A DNA stretch of 5,514 nt from Candidatus Caldarchaeum sp. (GTDB lineage: Archaea; Thermoproteota; Nitrososphaeria_A; Caldarchaeales; Caldarchaeaceae): the NCBI GenBank assembly GCA_025054795.1, contig JANWZU010000089.1:1-5514 (forward strand), read 5' to 3'. Within the stretch, counting starts at the first letter, position 1, and the number at the start of each line of letters is the position of its first letter. The notes beneath the pieces are model-generated. The model saw only the letters and a program-made list of their open reading frames with translations, searched no databases and was not told where the DNA came from. Below, piece after piece: positions 1 through 4,776 of the stretch. Position numbers and translations under genes: made by a program.

Positions 1-213
1 GAGTGGCGGAACAGCGGATGCAGCATGTGCATAGCGATGAACGAGGACAGGCTGAAGCCCGGCGAAAGATGCCTCTCGACGAGCAACCGCAACTTCGAAA
101 ACAGGCAGGGAGTAGGAGGAAGAACACACCTAGCCAGCCCACTCACCGCAGCGGCCACAGCGCTAACAGGGAAAATCACAGACCCAACACAGTACGAGCT
201 TCAAGACCTTTAA
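1..213 (+). CDS. leuC: 3-isopropylmalate dehydratase large subunit, C-terminal end (partial)
   Basis: The 5' end lies outside the window; the last 70 residues are visible. The enzyme (with LeuD) isomerises 2-isopropylmalate to 3-isopropylmalate in cytosolic leucine biosynthesis and carries a [4Fe-4S] cluster. The visible part starts [14 protein letters not shown], whose two cysteines (visible residues 7 and 10) match the family's C-x2-C cluster ligands. It continues [19 protein letters not shown] and GGRTHLASP, the signature C-terminal block of LeuC/aconitase-type dehydratases, where NFEGRQG is usual and N replaces G here. The stop is TAA at 211-213. A homoaconitase-type LeuC homologue cannot be excluded, because the specificity-determining parts are not visible. 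No leuD follows; the next gene has its own promoter. Confidence 0.93.
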   Translation, partial: EWRNSGCSMCIAMNEDRLKPGERCLSTSNRNFENRQGVGGRTHLASPLTAAATALTGKITDPTQYELQDL

Positions 214-222
214 GAATAAATA
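209..222 (+). promoter_or_regulatory. TATA-like box for the DUF2283 gene
   Basis: TTTAAGAATAAATA starts at the last codons of leuC and lies about 22-29 nt before the GTG at 241. This spacing fits archaeal TBP/TFB promoters giving a leaderless mRNA. No purine-rich Shine-Dalgarno precedes 241; the stretch before it is C-rich. Confidence 0.5.
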
Positions 223-240
223 CCTCCCCCACCTTAATTC

Positions 241-531
241 GTGGCTGTGTACCAGAAAGGTTCTTACGAACATAGCTACTTTGCTTTTGGACAGACGTCA
301 AGCTCCTCCACCTACAGGCCCTCCGACCGTTTCCAGATAACGGTGGACGACCAAGCTGGTGCGGTCTACATCTACCTCAAACCCGGTTCGTCAGCAAAAT
401 CTGTTGCCTGCGAGTCTACTGCTGTTTTTGACTTTGACGAGAAAGGAGAACTCATAGGCGTTGAAATACTTGTTGCAAAACGTGAATCGATGGAGAAGCT
501 ACGCCGGCTTATCGAAAAACACGGTGATTAA
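241..531 (+). CDS. DUF2283 domain protein, possible antitoxin-like
   Basis: A 96-aa protein with a GTG start. Residues 33-80 match the short DUF2283 pattern: ITVDDQAGAVYIYL (33-46), a spacer, then FDFDEKGELIGVEIL (63-77), which resembles the family's Y-D-x-x-x-D-x-LYI and D-x-D-x-x-G-x-VVGIEI blocks. DUF2283 has no established biochemical role. From memory, its members are often small genes beside DUF4258 or RelE-like toxin candidates, which would suit an antitoxin; this is inference. The first 32 residues (Ser/Tyr/Thr-rich) are longer than usual for the family, so a GTG at 343 is an alternative start. I prefer 241 because the TATA-like box places transcription start there. The 3' end overlaps the convergent minus-strand gene by 33 bp. 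Confidence 0.75.
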   Translation: MAVYQKGSYEHSYFAFGQTSSSSTYRPSDRFQITVDDQAGAVYIYLKPGSSAKSVACESTAVFDFDEKGELIGVEILVAKRESMEKLRRLIEKHGD

Positions 532-783
532 ACATAGGGAGCAGCTTTTAATCTGCTCAACTATTACAACCAGTTCCCTCGCCCCCCATTTCGGATGTCT
601 TAAAGAAACCGTGAACCTGTCTCCTCTGTATCCGTGATATTTTGAGTCAATCTCACGTTCCCCCGAATTCCATTTCTCTTCTACTAAACGAGAAAACTCT
701 TCTTCATCAAAATACCTACCAATAAGTCTTTGATGAAAACGCTGAATGAAATGGCCGGTCTTCTCGATTACCTTGCATCCCAT
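499..783 (-). CDS. Small RelE/DUF4258-like protein, candidate toxin
   Basis: A 94-aa protein starting at ATG (783-781) and ending with TAG. I do not recognise it with certainty. The N-terminal HFIQRFHQRL (11-20) followed by an acidic helix (DEEEFSRLVEEKW, 26-38), and the C-terminal strands RELVVIVEQ (69-77) and LCLITVFF (83-90), recall the helix-then-beta-sheet order of DUF4258 and RelE/ParE-superfamily mRNA-interferase toxins. No diagnostic catalytic set is certain; H11, R15, R19, R56, R62 and H63 are possible functional residues. It starts only 4 bp after the upstream gene's stop, with a GGGGGT ribosome site, so the two are one operon. Its 3' end overlaps the facing DUF2283 gene. Base composition is AT-richer than the operon near the CRISPR array. 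Confidence 0.6.
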   Translation of the reverse strand: MGCKVIEKTGHFIQRFHQRLIGRYFDEEEFSRLVEEKWNSGEREIDSKYHGYRGDRFTVSLRHPKWGARELVVIVEQIKSCSLCLITVFFDKPA

Positions 784-787
784 AGAT

Positions 788-1249
788 TTACCCCCTTTCT
801 AACTGAACTTGGATTTTTTCACTCCAACTTACGTGGTAAATAGGGTTTCCCAGCTGATCCCTGTATTCGAGTGTTCTGCTCACTACGTTTGGCTCTATTT
901 CTAGACGAACCAAGTAGTTGAGTCCATCGCTTCCCCTGTACCGAACTAGGTCGAACCCCGCCTTTTTTTCAACTATGTCGATAAACTCCCAGATATCCAT
1001 CCTCCTCAGATGCTCATCTTCTTTTGGCTGAGGCTTGTCGGCAACCTTTTCCATTAATTGTTTGCTTGCGACAAGGGATATCCCAACCTGCCGTGCAGTT
1101 CCCAAGTTCAAACCCGTGGGCATCCGAGGCCCCAGTTCAGCTATCCCTACAATAACCGGCCTCAGGTAGATTACGGTTTCGTCTGATAACACGGCGAAGC
1201 CCAACTTGGTACTTACGACTTCAAAAGGAGGCCTATCTTCAGCTCGCAC
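788..1249 (-). CDS. Conserved-looking hypothetical protein, about 153 aa
   Basis: I do not recognise this protein. It is soluble with no signal peptide or membrane helix. It appears to have two parts: a beta-rich N-terminal region (FEVVSTKLGFAVLSDETVIYLR followed by a Gly/Pro-rich turn), then a charged linker (KPQPKEDEHLRR) and a second alpha/beta region ending LVRLEIEPNVVSRTLEYRD and a final strand. Start choice: the longest reading opens at GTG 1270-1268, but a strong TATA-like box (1272-1279) touches that codon and sits 26-27 nt before the next in-frame GTG at 1249-1247, so I choose 1249 as a leaderless start. The stop is TAA at 790-788. It heads an operon with the candidate toxin four bp downstream, so a partner or antitoxin role is possible but unproven. 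Confidence 0.65.
   Translation of the reverse strand: MRAEDRPPFEVVSTKLGFAVLSDETVIYLRPVIVGIAELGPRMPTGLNLGTARQVGISLVASKQLMEKVADKPQPKEDEHLRRMDIWEFIDIVEKKAGFDLVRYRGSDGLNYLVRLEIEPNVVSRTLEYRDQLGNPIYHVSWSEKIQVQLERG
790..795 (-). promoter_or_regulatory. Shine-Dalgarno of the 94-aa gene
   Basis: Read on the minus strand this is GGGGGT, six nt before the ATG at 783 and overlapping the upstream stop codon region (788-790). It is one of the few clear ribosome sites in the window, as expected for a downstream operon gene in a genome where first genes look leaderless. Confidence 0.6.
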
Positions 1250-1271
1250 GTGGTTTATTTGCCAGCTCACG

Positions 1272-1279
1272 AATAAATA
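1272..1279 (-). promoter_or_regulatory. TATA-like box of the 153-aa/94-aa operon
   Basis: On the minus strand this reads TATTTATT within CCTATTTATTC. Its centre is 26-27 nt before GTG 1249, the same spacing seen for the other leaderless genes here. A nested inverted repeat (1284-1308) lies just upstream. Confidence 0.55.
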
Positions 1280-1283
1280 GGTT

Positions 1284-1308
1284 GTTGAATTCTGAAGAAC
1301 TTTTCAAC
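1284..1308. repeat. Nested inverted repeat upstream of the minus-strand TATA box
   Basis: GTTGAA (1284-1289) and TTCAAC (1303-1308) form a 6-bp inverted repeat with a 13-nt centre. The centre contains a second one, TTCT-GA-AGAA (1290-1299). It sits 4 bp upstream of the TATA-like box, where an archaeal regulator could affect TBP/TFB binding. It is short enough to be chance. Confidence 0.3.
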
Positions 1309-1361
1309 TCGAAGATATACACGCAGCAAAAGCGGAAAATCTTACGGCGAATTCACGACTC

Positions 1362-1369
1362 TTTATAAG
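1362..1369 (+). promoter_or_regulatory. TATA box of the HEPN/GNAT composite ORF
   Basis: TTTATAAG is a near-consensus archaeal TATA box, centred about 26 nt before GTG 1391. It implies a leaderless transcript starting at that codon. It would have driven the original HEPN gene and should still drive the composite ORF. Confidence 0.7.
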
Positions 1370-1390
1370 GTTCTTCTAAATTTAACAAGC

Positions 1391-1586
1391 GTGCGAAGGA
1401 CCGGTGACTGGATGAAGCAGGCCAAAGCCAACCTCAAAGCAGCCCGAGACCTACTCAGAACAGACAACTTCGGATTAAGCTGCTTACCCAAGTCGCCGAG
1501 AAATCATTCAAGGCCGTCCTCGATAATTTCGGCCATCCGAAAACAGGCCATGACCCCTAGAGCTCGTGAACGAGGTGAACAGGTGA
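1391..1586 (+). pseudogene. Frameshifted, truncated HEPN-domain gene
   Basis: The HEPN family pattern can be followed across three reading frames. Frame one (1391 to about 1485) gives DWMKQAKANLKAARDLL and FGLSC. A second frame (from 1489, CAA) gives QVAEKSFKAVLDNFGHPKTGHDP, the hallmark QxAEKxxKAxL helix and the GH(S/D) turn of HEPN proteins, and ends at TAG 1558-1560. A third frame (from 1557) gives LELVNEVNR and ends at TGA 1584-1586. Two frameshifts are therefore needed, the second at a CCCC run. A complete HEPN domain is about 120-130 residues; only about 65 remain. HEPN proteins are often RNases paired with MNT nucleotidyltransferases in toxin-antitoxin modules, but no partner is visible here. 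Confidence 0.7.
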
Positions 1587-1915
1587 GGAACGTCGGCGTC
1601 GGTAGGCTCATCATCGACCCCGACAGACGGAGGGCGGAGTTCGCTGTACTCGTTGCCGACGACTTTCAGGGACAGGGCCTTGGAACGAAGCTCGTGGACA
1701 TGATAATCGAGGTCGCGCAGGACAAGAAAGTTTCAACAATCTACGGCATCATCCTTCCGGAAAACATCCGGATGATAAACCTCGCCAGAAAGATGGGGTT
1801 CACCGTCAAACGGCGCGCCGAAGACGTGTACGTCGAACTAAGGCTCGACACAGAAAAACCCGTCGAAACGAAGCCAAAACCACAGCAAATAACCATCACA
1901 ACTAAGGAAGGTTAG
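1391..1915 (+). CDS. Composite ORF: broken HEPN N-terminus joined to GNAT acetyltransferase C-terminal half
   Basis: A 174-aa open frame built from unrelated parts. Residues 1-31 (RRTGDWMKQAKANLKAARDL) match the first helix of HEPN-domain proteins. Residues 32-64 are low-complexity, Arg/Pro/Ser-rich and look out of frame. Residues 65-155 are the C-terminal half of a GNAT acetyltransferase of the kind found in Pat/acyl-CoA-synthetase-linked proteins: GVGRLIIDPD, the acetyl-CoA loop Q93-G-Q-G-L-G98, and ENIRMINLARKMGF. The first half of the GNAT fold is absent. A good Shine-Dalgarno, GAGGTGA (1572-1578), precedes GTG 1583, so a separate product of about 110 aa could be made. Whether the long or short product exists, and whether either is active, is unknown. 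The tail (residues 156-174) is polar and Lys/Pro/Thr-rich. Confidence 0.6.
   Translation: MRRTGDWMKQAKANLKAARDLLRTDNFGLSCLPKSPRNHSRPSSIISAIRKQAMTPRARERGEQVRNVGVGRLIIDPDRRRAEFAVLVADDFQGQGLGTKLVDMIIEVAQDKKVSTIYGIILPENIRMINLARKMGFTVKRRAEDVYVELRLDTEKPVETKPKPQQITITTKEG
1572..1585 (+). promoter_or_regulatory. Internal ribosome site and GTG start before the GNAT segment
   Basis: GAGGTGA (1572-1578) is an excellent anti-16S match. Its GAGG ends 7 nt before GTG 1583. That GTG overlaps the HEPN third-frame stop as GTGA, the usual signature of coupled translation. It suggests that the GNAT part may be translated on its own. Confidence 0.4.
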
Positions 1916-2030
1916 TCAACCGGGCTACATAGGGAAGTTGCAACCGAGGGCTGGTTTATGAATGTTTTCGATGATGTAAGCTTTAGAAGACATTCGCCGC
2001 GACTGCGTCTACTGCTGTGCCGGTTATTGG

Positions 2031-2426
2031 TCACAGCAAAAAAGCCGTAACACCTATCTCTTCAGCCTTCATGGCCTGTGTTTCATCCGACGTGACGAGT
2101 GGTGCATCCAGCTGTTCCGCCAACGCTATGAAAATACTGTCATACACTGGAATTTGCTTTTCGACGGAAATTTTAAACGCTTTAGTCATGAGTTTTGACT
2201 GGGGAAAGATTCTCACAAGTTTTCCTTCTCCGAAAGTTTCGATTATCTGCAACGCCCTCTCTGTGTTAATCTCCCCCCGAACAACCCTTTTCCATAGAGC
2301 GTTTGAAAGTTCCTTGAACGTAAGGTCAACTGTTACACAGCCGGTCGCCAAATGCTTCTGAACTTTTTCCCACCCTTCTTCCCGACAAACATACTTCACG
2401 ACCGCTGAACTGTCAATGACTTTCAC
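2031..2426 (-). CDS. vapC: VapC-type PIN-domain ribonuclease toxin
   Basis: A 131-aa protein of normal VapC length, with a GTG start at 2426-2424 overlapping the end of vapB by 14 bp. PIN-domain toxins cleave RNA using Mg2+ or Mn2+ held by an acidic cluster. All four expected acidic residues are present: D5 (KVIDSS), E39 (TFKELSNALWK), D96 (PVYDSIFIALA) and D114 (LVTSDE). The gene therefore appears intact and catalytically competent. The order antitoxin-then-toxin with overlapping reading frames is the standard VapBC arrangement, giving coupled translation and repression of the operon by the VapBC complex. The sequence is AT-richer than the upstream protease-like gene. Stop is TGA at 2033-2031. 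Confidence 0.92.
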   Translation of the reverse strand: MKVIDSSAVVKYVCREEGWEKVQKHLATGCVTVDLTFKELSNALWKRVVRGEINTERALQIIETFGEGKLVRIFPQSKLMTKAFKISVEKQIPVYDSIFIALAEQLDAPLVTSDETQAMKAEEIGVTAFLL

Positions 2427-2634
2427 GGTCTTCCCGCACCGTCTTCGCCGAAAACCCTTTCTCCGCAGGCGGAACGTCGGCTAAAAGCCTTTCCATCCTC
2501 TGAAGAGCCTCCTCCAGCTCAACACGCCAAGCCAGCTCCTCCAGATGCCGCCTGACCTCAGCCGAAACGTTGACCCCGGCTTTCTCGAGCAGCTTCTTTA
2601 CTCTTTTGTCTACCCTCACGCTTACGACGCTCAT
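2413..2634 (-). CDS. vapB: VapB-type antitoxin
   Basis: A 73-aa protein with an ATG start. The N-terminus MSVVSVRVDKRVKKLLEKAG and SAEVRRHLEEL (24-34) is the ribbon-helix-helix DNA-binding domain common in archaeal VapB. The C-terminus GFSAKTVREDRESH is the typical toxin-binding tail (family form F-S-x-K-x-I-R-E-D-R). It binds and neutralises the adjacent VapC and probably represses its own promoter. The TATA-like box at 2656-2663 is 26 nt before the ATG, so the mRNA is probably leaderless. An ATGTA/TACAT palindrome covers the start codon. Confidence 0.9.
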   Translation of the reverse strand: MSVVSVRVDKRVKKLLEKAGVNVSAEVRRHLEELAWRVELEEALQRMERLLADVPPAEKGFSAKTVREDRESH

Positions 2635-2655
2635 ACATTATGTAAACAGAATGTA
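2634..2655. promoter_or_regulatory. Candidate VapB operator: TACAT/ATGTA repeats
   Basis: TACAT-T-ATGTA (2634-2644) is a perfect 11-bp palindrome that begins at the first base of the vapB start codon. A second ATGTA follows at 2651-2655, exactly 11 bp (about one helical turn) from the first at 2640-2644. The repeats fill the gap between the TATA box and the start codon, the expected place for a ribbon-helix-helix autorepressor. Confidence 0.5.
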
Positions 2656-2663
2656 ATATTTAA
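2656..2663 (-). promoter_or_regulatory. vapB: TATA-like box of vapBC
   Basis: On the minus strand TTAAATAT, about 26 nt before the vapB ATG. It overlaps the stop codon of the upstream retropepsin-like gene (2660-2662), so vapBC can be transcribed independently although the three genes are co-directional. Confidence 0.55.
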
Positions 2664-3049
2664 GAGGTTTGGCTCTTGGGCAGACCATCCGTGGGGAGGA
2701 GGTATCCTCCTTCAGGCCCCACTACTTCAAGCTTTCCCGTCAGCGGGTTGGGTCTGAGGCCGAGGGTTTCGAGGGCGAAGATTCCGAGCAACGGCGTAGG
2801 CACTTCAAGCTCAGCAACCATCACAGGCCCTTTCCTGCCCTCGGCCTCGACCTCAGCCATGTAAAGCTTCGCCCTAACTTTTCTCCTGTCAGCAAGCGTT
2901 AGGTCAACCTCGTAGGATGTTGGAGAGAGCTCCAGCTCCCTAACCGTCTCAGGGCCCAGCACCAGGTAGGAAGCATCCGTGTCGACGAGGGCTCTTACAG
3001 CCCTCTGCTTGACGCCTCTGACGGTTATGTCCACGTAAAAGTAGCCCAC
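2660..3049 (-). CDS. Retropepsin-like (clan AA) aspartic protease family protein, DTD variant
   Basis: A 129-aa single-domain protein like the stand-alone retropepsin-like proteins common in archaea. Residues 3-11 form the first strand (YFYVDITVR), followed by the active-site region ALVDTDASYLVL (20-31) and the C-terminal LLGIFALETLGL (86-97) and NPLTGKLEV, a strong family ending. The catalytic motif is normally D-T-G-A/S; here it is D23-T24-D25-A26, so the conserved glycine is Asp (one base, GGT to GAT). The catalytic Asp remains, but the change probably disturbs the active loop and may make the protein inactive. Start GTG 3049 has a TATA-like box 25-26 nt upstream and no Shine-Dalgarno. Its position directly before vapBC is suggestive but not a known functional link. 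Confidence 0.8.
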   Translation of the reverse strand: MGYFYVDITVRGVKQRAVRALVDTDASYLVLGPETVRELELSPTSYEVDLTLADRRKVRAKLYMAEVEAEGRKGPVMVAELEVPTPLLGIFALETLGLRPNPLTGKLEVVGPEGGYLLPTDGLPKSQTS

Positions 3050-3070
3050 GGAGGCTGTGGAGCCGTCTCG

Positions 3071-3078
3071 CTATTATG
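3071..3078 (-). promoter_or_regulatory. TATA-like box of the retropepsin-like gene
   Basis: CATAATAG on the minus strand, 25-26 nt before GTG 3049. With the plus-strand box at 3093-3100 it makes a compact divergent promoter in the 76-bp intergenic gap. Confidence 0.4.
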
Positions 3079-3092
3079 CGTTTGTCCGGTAA

Positions 3093-3100
3093 TGTTTAAA
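3093..3100 (+). promoter_or_regulatory. TATA-like box of the three-helix membrane protein gene
   Basis: TGTTTAAA, with its centre 26-29 nt before the ATG at 3126. This supports that ATG over the ATGs at 3114 and 3117, which would lie upstream of the expected transcription start. Confidence 0.5.
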
Positions 3101-3125
3101 GCAACGTGTTTGCATGATGGGTTTG

Positions 3126-3518
3126 ATGTCGGAGAGGTTGAGGAGGCTTTTCGACGTGGCTGTGGAGACTGTTTCGAAGCCTTCTTTTCAGGAGGCGTTG
3201 TTCGTTGCTGCGGTAGTGGCGACTTCGGTCATATTGGCTGGGGTTGTTTACGGGTTGTTTTCGGGTGTGCAGCTGGGGGTTGCTTTCGTGGGCAACGTAA
3301 TCCGAGTCTTCTACCCCGACCAGCGGGTTCAGACGATTGCGGAGCTTCTTGTGGCTGCGACATTCTACCTGCTTGGTTTTGCAGGGCTGATGCTCTACAG
3401 CCAAGCTTTGAGCAGACGGTTCAGCCCGAGGGCCTCGCAGTACATGCTGGTTTTCAGCACTCTCCTAGTGCTGGTGGCTGCGCTCGGCTTGATAGGCGGT
3501 CACCTTTCCAAGAGCTGA
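3126..3518 (+). CDS. Small integral membrane protein, three predicted helices
   Basis: A 130-aa protein of unknown function. It has a positively charged N-terminus (SERLRRLFDVAV), then three hydrophobic helices: ALFVAAVVATSVILAGVVYGLF, then IAELLVAATFYLLGFAGLMLY, and YMLVFSTLLVLVAALGLIGG. A roughly 20-residue polar loop containing YPDQRVQT joins helices one and two. The layout faintly recalls small archaeal membrane proteins related to OST3/OST6-type oligosaccharyltransferase subunits (a tyrosine after helix one, a Q-T/Q-x-x-x-E before helix two), but I would not assign that. The ATG at 3126 is chosen from promoter spacing; a 134-aa form from 3114 is possible. The stop TGA at 3516-3518 lies inside the 3' end of the convergent ATPase gene (19-bp overlap). 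Confidence 0.72.
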   Translation: MSERLRRLFDVAVETVSKPSFQEALFVAAVVATSVILAGVVYGLFSGVQLGVAFVGNVIRVFYPDQRVQTIAELLVAATFYLLGFAGLMLYSQALSRRFSPRASQYMLVFSTLLVLVAALGLIGGHLSKS

Positions 3519-4144
3519 ACGCCTTCGTCGGTCAGCGTGAACCTTCTGCTTCCAGCAGCCGGCTTCTCCTCCACCGCTTCACGCACCCCGTTCCTCCGCA
3601 CAAGCCTGACGACGCAGTCAGCCCAGTAGGAGACTATCCTGCCCGCAACCGGAGCTGAGACGTTGAGCACGGGGATTTCGTGGACGAGGCCCACGACGAC
3701 GACCGATATGTTTCCCGATGCGGCGAGGTCTTTGAGCAGAGCTGCTTGGAAGGTCAGGGCTTCGTACAGCGGCAGGTCTTTGGAGACGTTGCCGGTGAGC
3801 TCGAGCCTGTGTAGATGGGTGAAGTCGTCGCATACGACGAGCCGTGTGTCTTTCGGCAGGTGGTCGTGGATGTTGGTTATCGACTCGAGCTGCTGCCTGA
3901 AGCTGCGGGGCTGGGCCACGTACATCATGTCGAGCTTGTCTGGTTTGACGAGTTGTTTCACACGTGGCAGGTAGAGCCTTGCGCCGCAGTCAACCCAAAG
4001 CACTCTCTCCCCTCTTTCCATCAGCTTCGAGGCCGCTGACAGAACGAGAGTTGTTTTGCCCACCTTGTCCTCGCCGTAAATCAGGTAGAGGGTGGCTGGC
4101 TTGAAGGCTGCTGTGAAGAGGTCGTCGACGTGTAGGCTGGTCAA
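3500..4144 (-). CDS. RecA/RadA-superfamily ATPase, RadB/aRadC-like
   Basis: A 214-aa protein of RadB-like size, essentially one RecA core without the N-terminal DNA-binding domain of RadA. Walker A is G24-E-D-K-V-G-K-T31 after YLIY. Walker B is LVVCDD (102-107), followed by an FTHLHR that mirrors the SxxxLxR of Rad51/RadB proteins. A further core strand is SVVVVGLVHE (where RadA has the N-Q sensor), and the end is RRFTLTDEGVQLL, like the RadB C-terminal Phe-x-Ile-x-x-x-Gly. Archaeal RadB and aRadC proteins modulate RadA in recombinational repair. Unusually, the position of the RecA-family catalytic Glu (I-D-T-E in RadA) reads VDCG (51-54), so hydrolysis may be weak. The TTG start overlaps the upstream stop as TTGA, giving coupling to the membrane protein gene. 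A KaiC/FlaH-like role at the membrane is an alternative, given its partners. Confidence 0.8.
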   Translation of the reverse strand: MTSLHVDDLFTAAFKPATLYLIYGEDKVGKTTLVLSAASKLMERGERVLWVDCGARLYLPRVKQLVKPDKLDMMYVAQPRSFRQQLESITNIHDHLPKDTRLVVCDDFTHLHRLELTGNVSKDLPLYEALTFQAALLKDLAASGNISVVVVGLVHEIPVLNVSAPVAGRIVSYWADCVVRLVRRNGVREAVEEKPAAGSRRFTLTDEGVQLLER

Positions 4145-4776
4145 CGTTCGGCTGCGGTTGAGCTGCTTGGTTTAAATGTTTTGCCACGGTCGAGCACGGT
4201 CAAGTAGGCTGCTGACGTCGCCGCCTTGGTCAGGACGTTGTGAGCCCATTCGCACGGCATGAATGTTCTCTCGTATTCTTGGACGTTGAGCGGGAAGCAT
4301 GTGGCCCACCATGATGTCCACGAGGCTGCTGCGACGGCGAGGTTTACGATGAAGAGCCTGTTTCCGAGGCCGGGGTTGAAGTGCTGTCTTGCGGATAGGT
4401 ATGTGAAAGACGCTGTCGTAAATATTATGAAGGGGACGAGGTCTACTTCGAGGAACCATCTAACTCTGTGGGGGTTTGGGTCGACTAGGGGGAAGCTGAT
4501 TTTGAAAACTGCTTCGTAGAGTCCGTAGCTGGAGACGAGGCCTGTGGAGACGTAGCCGACTGTGTTGGTGAGGGTTGTTCGGGTTCGGAAGTATCTTGTG
4601 AGCAGGGCGGCTTGAACGGTGTATGTCTGTATGCTGAAGTAGAAGGTCGGGTCTTGAGCCGGGCCTATGCTGGCGTTGGGCCTGCCGTCGAGCAGCCAGA
4701 GAACCGCTGTTGCAGCTGCAGCAGCGATGAAGGTTTTCTCGAGGACGTTGGCCAGCGGCCCGCCTTCAGGCTTCAA
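4141..4776 (-). CDS. Polytopic membrane protein of unknown function
   Basis: A 211-aa protein with about six hydrophobic segments, near residues 14-29, 43-62, 68-88, 110-127, 138-157 and 175-195, ending in a short polar tail (PSSSTAAER). I recognise no family. Aromatic and Cys residues cluster late (SWTSWWATCFP, then MPCEW), giving two cysteines about 17 residues apart that could pair or bind a ligand. The only good start is a TTG at 4776-4774, inside the last codons of the preceding gene (11-bp overlap), without a clear Shine-Dalgarno, so translation is probably coupled. Its stop overlaps the start of the RecA-like ATPase, placing it in the middle of a three-gene operon. Confidence 0.75.
   Translation of the reverse strand: MKPEGGPLANVLEKTFIAAAAATAVLWLLDGRPNASIGPAQDPTFYFSIQTYTVQAALLTRYFRTRTTLTNTVGYVSTGLVSSYGLYEAVFKISFPLVDPNPHRVRWFLEVDLVPFIIFTTASFTYLSARQHFNPGLGNRLFIVNLAVAAASWTSWWATCFPLNVQEYERTFMPCEWAHNVLTKAATSAAYLTVLDRGKTFKPSSSTAAER

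Noticed and set aside
3..275. A 90-aa plus-strand open frame over the start of the window
   Set aside because: It is out of frame with the clear LeuC C-terminus (1-213) and is Arg/Gln/His-rich without any family pattern.
1916..2030. Possible terminator or small gene between the convergent GNAT and vapC ends
   Set aside because: I saw no T-rich run, stable hairpin, tRNA or convincing small ORF; the 30-codon frame from an ATG near 1959 has no ribosome site and runs into vapC antisense.
2017..2361. A 114-aa plus-strand open frame
   Set aside because: It is antisense to vapC, whose PIN residues and overlap with vapB establish the coding strand.
3092..3658. A 188-aa plus-strand open frame
   Set aside because: It overlaps the membrane protein gene in another frame and is Cys/Gly/Arg-rich with no hydrophobic or domain pattern.
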